In this document: piece after piece, positions 63,955-64,000 of the stretch | Layout of the letters: each line of letters starts with the position of its first letter | Numbering within the stretch: the first letter of the stretch is position 1 | Position numbers and translations under genes: made by a program | From: Cytobacillus purgationiresistens | GTDB taxonomy: Bacteria; Bacillota; Bacilli; Bacillales; Cytobacillaceae | Direction of reading: 5' to 3' | DNA length: 64,000 bases | Assembly: GCF_030813235.1 (NCBI RefSeq) | Contig: NZ_JAUSUB010000018.1 | Span: forward strand, 1-64,000 | Notes under the pieces: generated by a model | Database searches by the model: none | What the model saw: the letters and a program-made list of their open reading frames with translations, nothing else | What the model was told of the DNA's origin: nothing

Positions 63955-64000
63955 AAAAAAAGAGCTGCCCCGATAAAATTCACATTTTGGAACAGCCCTT
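63955..64000 (-). terminator. Terminator of the gene beyond the right edge
   Basis: AGGGCTGTTCC and GGGGCAGCTCT pair (with G-U pairs), followed by T7 on the minus strand. By usual synteny the gene upstream would be purA, but it is outside the window. Confidence 0.75.

Noticed and set aside
1-64000. tRNA or rRNA genes
   Set aside because: I looked for cloverleaf-like or conserved rRNA segments and saw none.

Overview
The window looks like an oriC-proximal stretch of a spore-forming member of the Bacillaceae (a Bacillus/Cytobacillus/Neobacillus-type organism). The evidence is the intact walR-walK-walH-walI-walJ-htrC-yyzF-rlmH order at the right end, a CotF-type spore coat protein, a YxdLM/YxeA peptide-sensing locus, the kip/pxp 5-oxoprolinase operon with ycsG and ycsI, and A+T-rich DNA with strong Shine-Dalgarno sites. 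I cannot fix the species from the sequence.

Layout, left to right. 1-8.4 kb is an eroded accessory zone: a 52-bp hairpin repeat array, remnants of a chemotaxis receptor, a ketopantoate reductase and a CorA-like transporter, a TauE/SafE permease, a lipoprotein deacetylase, an orphan secreted protein, a TraX-like membrane protein, a type I toxin relic and a decayed Tn554-like transposase block. 8.4-13 kb is the pxpB-pxpC-pxpA-ycsG-ycsI operon for 5-oxoproline use. 13.4-18 kb holds an orphan sulfotransferase, several pseudogenes and a LysR regulator. 18.1-20.6 kb encodes a PrsW-type membrane peptidase fused to a C-terminal CdiA-like nuclease toxin, followed by its immunity gene. 20.9-24.7 kb is a glycerate module (GntP permease, glycerate kinase, divergent CdaR regulator). 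25-36 kb holds an esterase, AGCS and BCCT transporters, SelO, RluF and DbpA, with SDR, MocR and winged-helix gene fragments between them. 36-42.4 kb has a spore coat gene, a BceAB-type ABC transporter with YxeA and a divergent two-component system. 42.5-43.6 kb is a 22-unit, 51-bp hairpin repeat array. 43.7-48.5 kb has metNIQ, a TerD-vWA protein and a PdaA-like deacetylase.

48.7-55.9 kb is the most striking part: a very A+T-rich island inserted at the 3' end of rlmH, the same chromosomal site used by staphylococcal SCC elements. It is punctuated by four repeats of the rlmH 3' end (two nearly perfect, one diverged, one degenerate). Going away from rlmH it contains a complete Hachiman defence system (hamAB), a RES-domain toxin pseudogene, and an uncharacterised overlapping three-gene operon encoding a pentapeptide-repeat/K+-channel-like protein, a small nucleotidyltransferase and a helical protein. 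A last segment carries a small membrane protein. No recombinase gene is visible in the island.

56.3-56.7 kb, between htrC and rlmH, carries a cluster of same-orientation DnaA boxes, matching the known DnaA-binding region at yydA (rlmH) of B. subtilis. The wal operon fills the rest of the window.

Two general patterns stand out. First, gene decay is frequent: at least a dozen C-terminal gene stubs, frameshifts or nonsense mutations, including two places where divergent genes were joined after both lost their 5' ends. Second, hairpin-containing repeat arrays of 51-53 bp period occur at four places; the three with both neighbours visible all lie between convergent genes.
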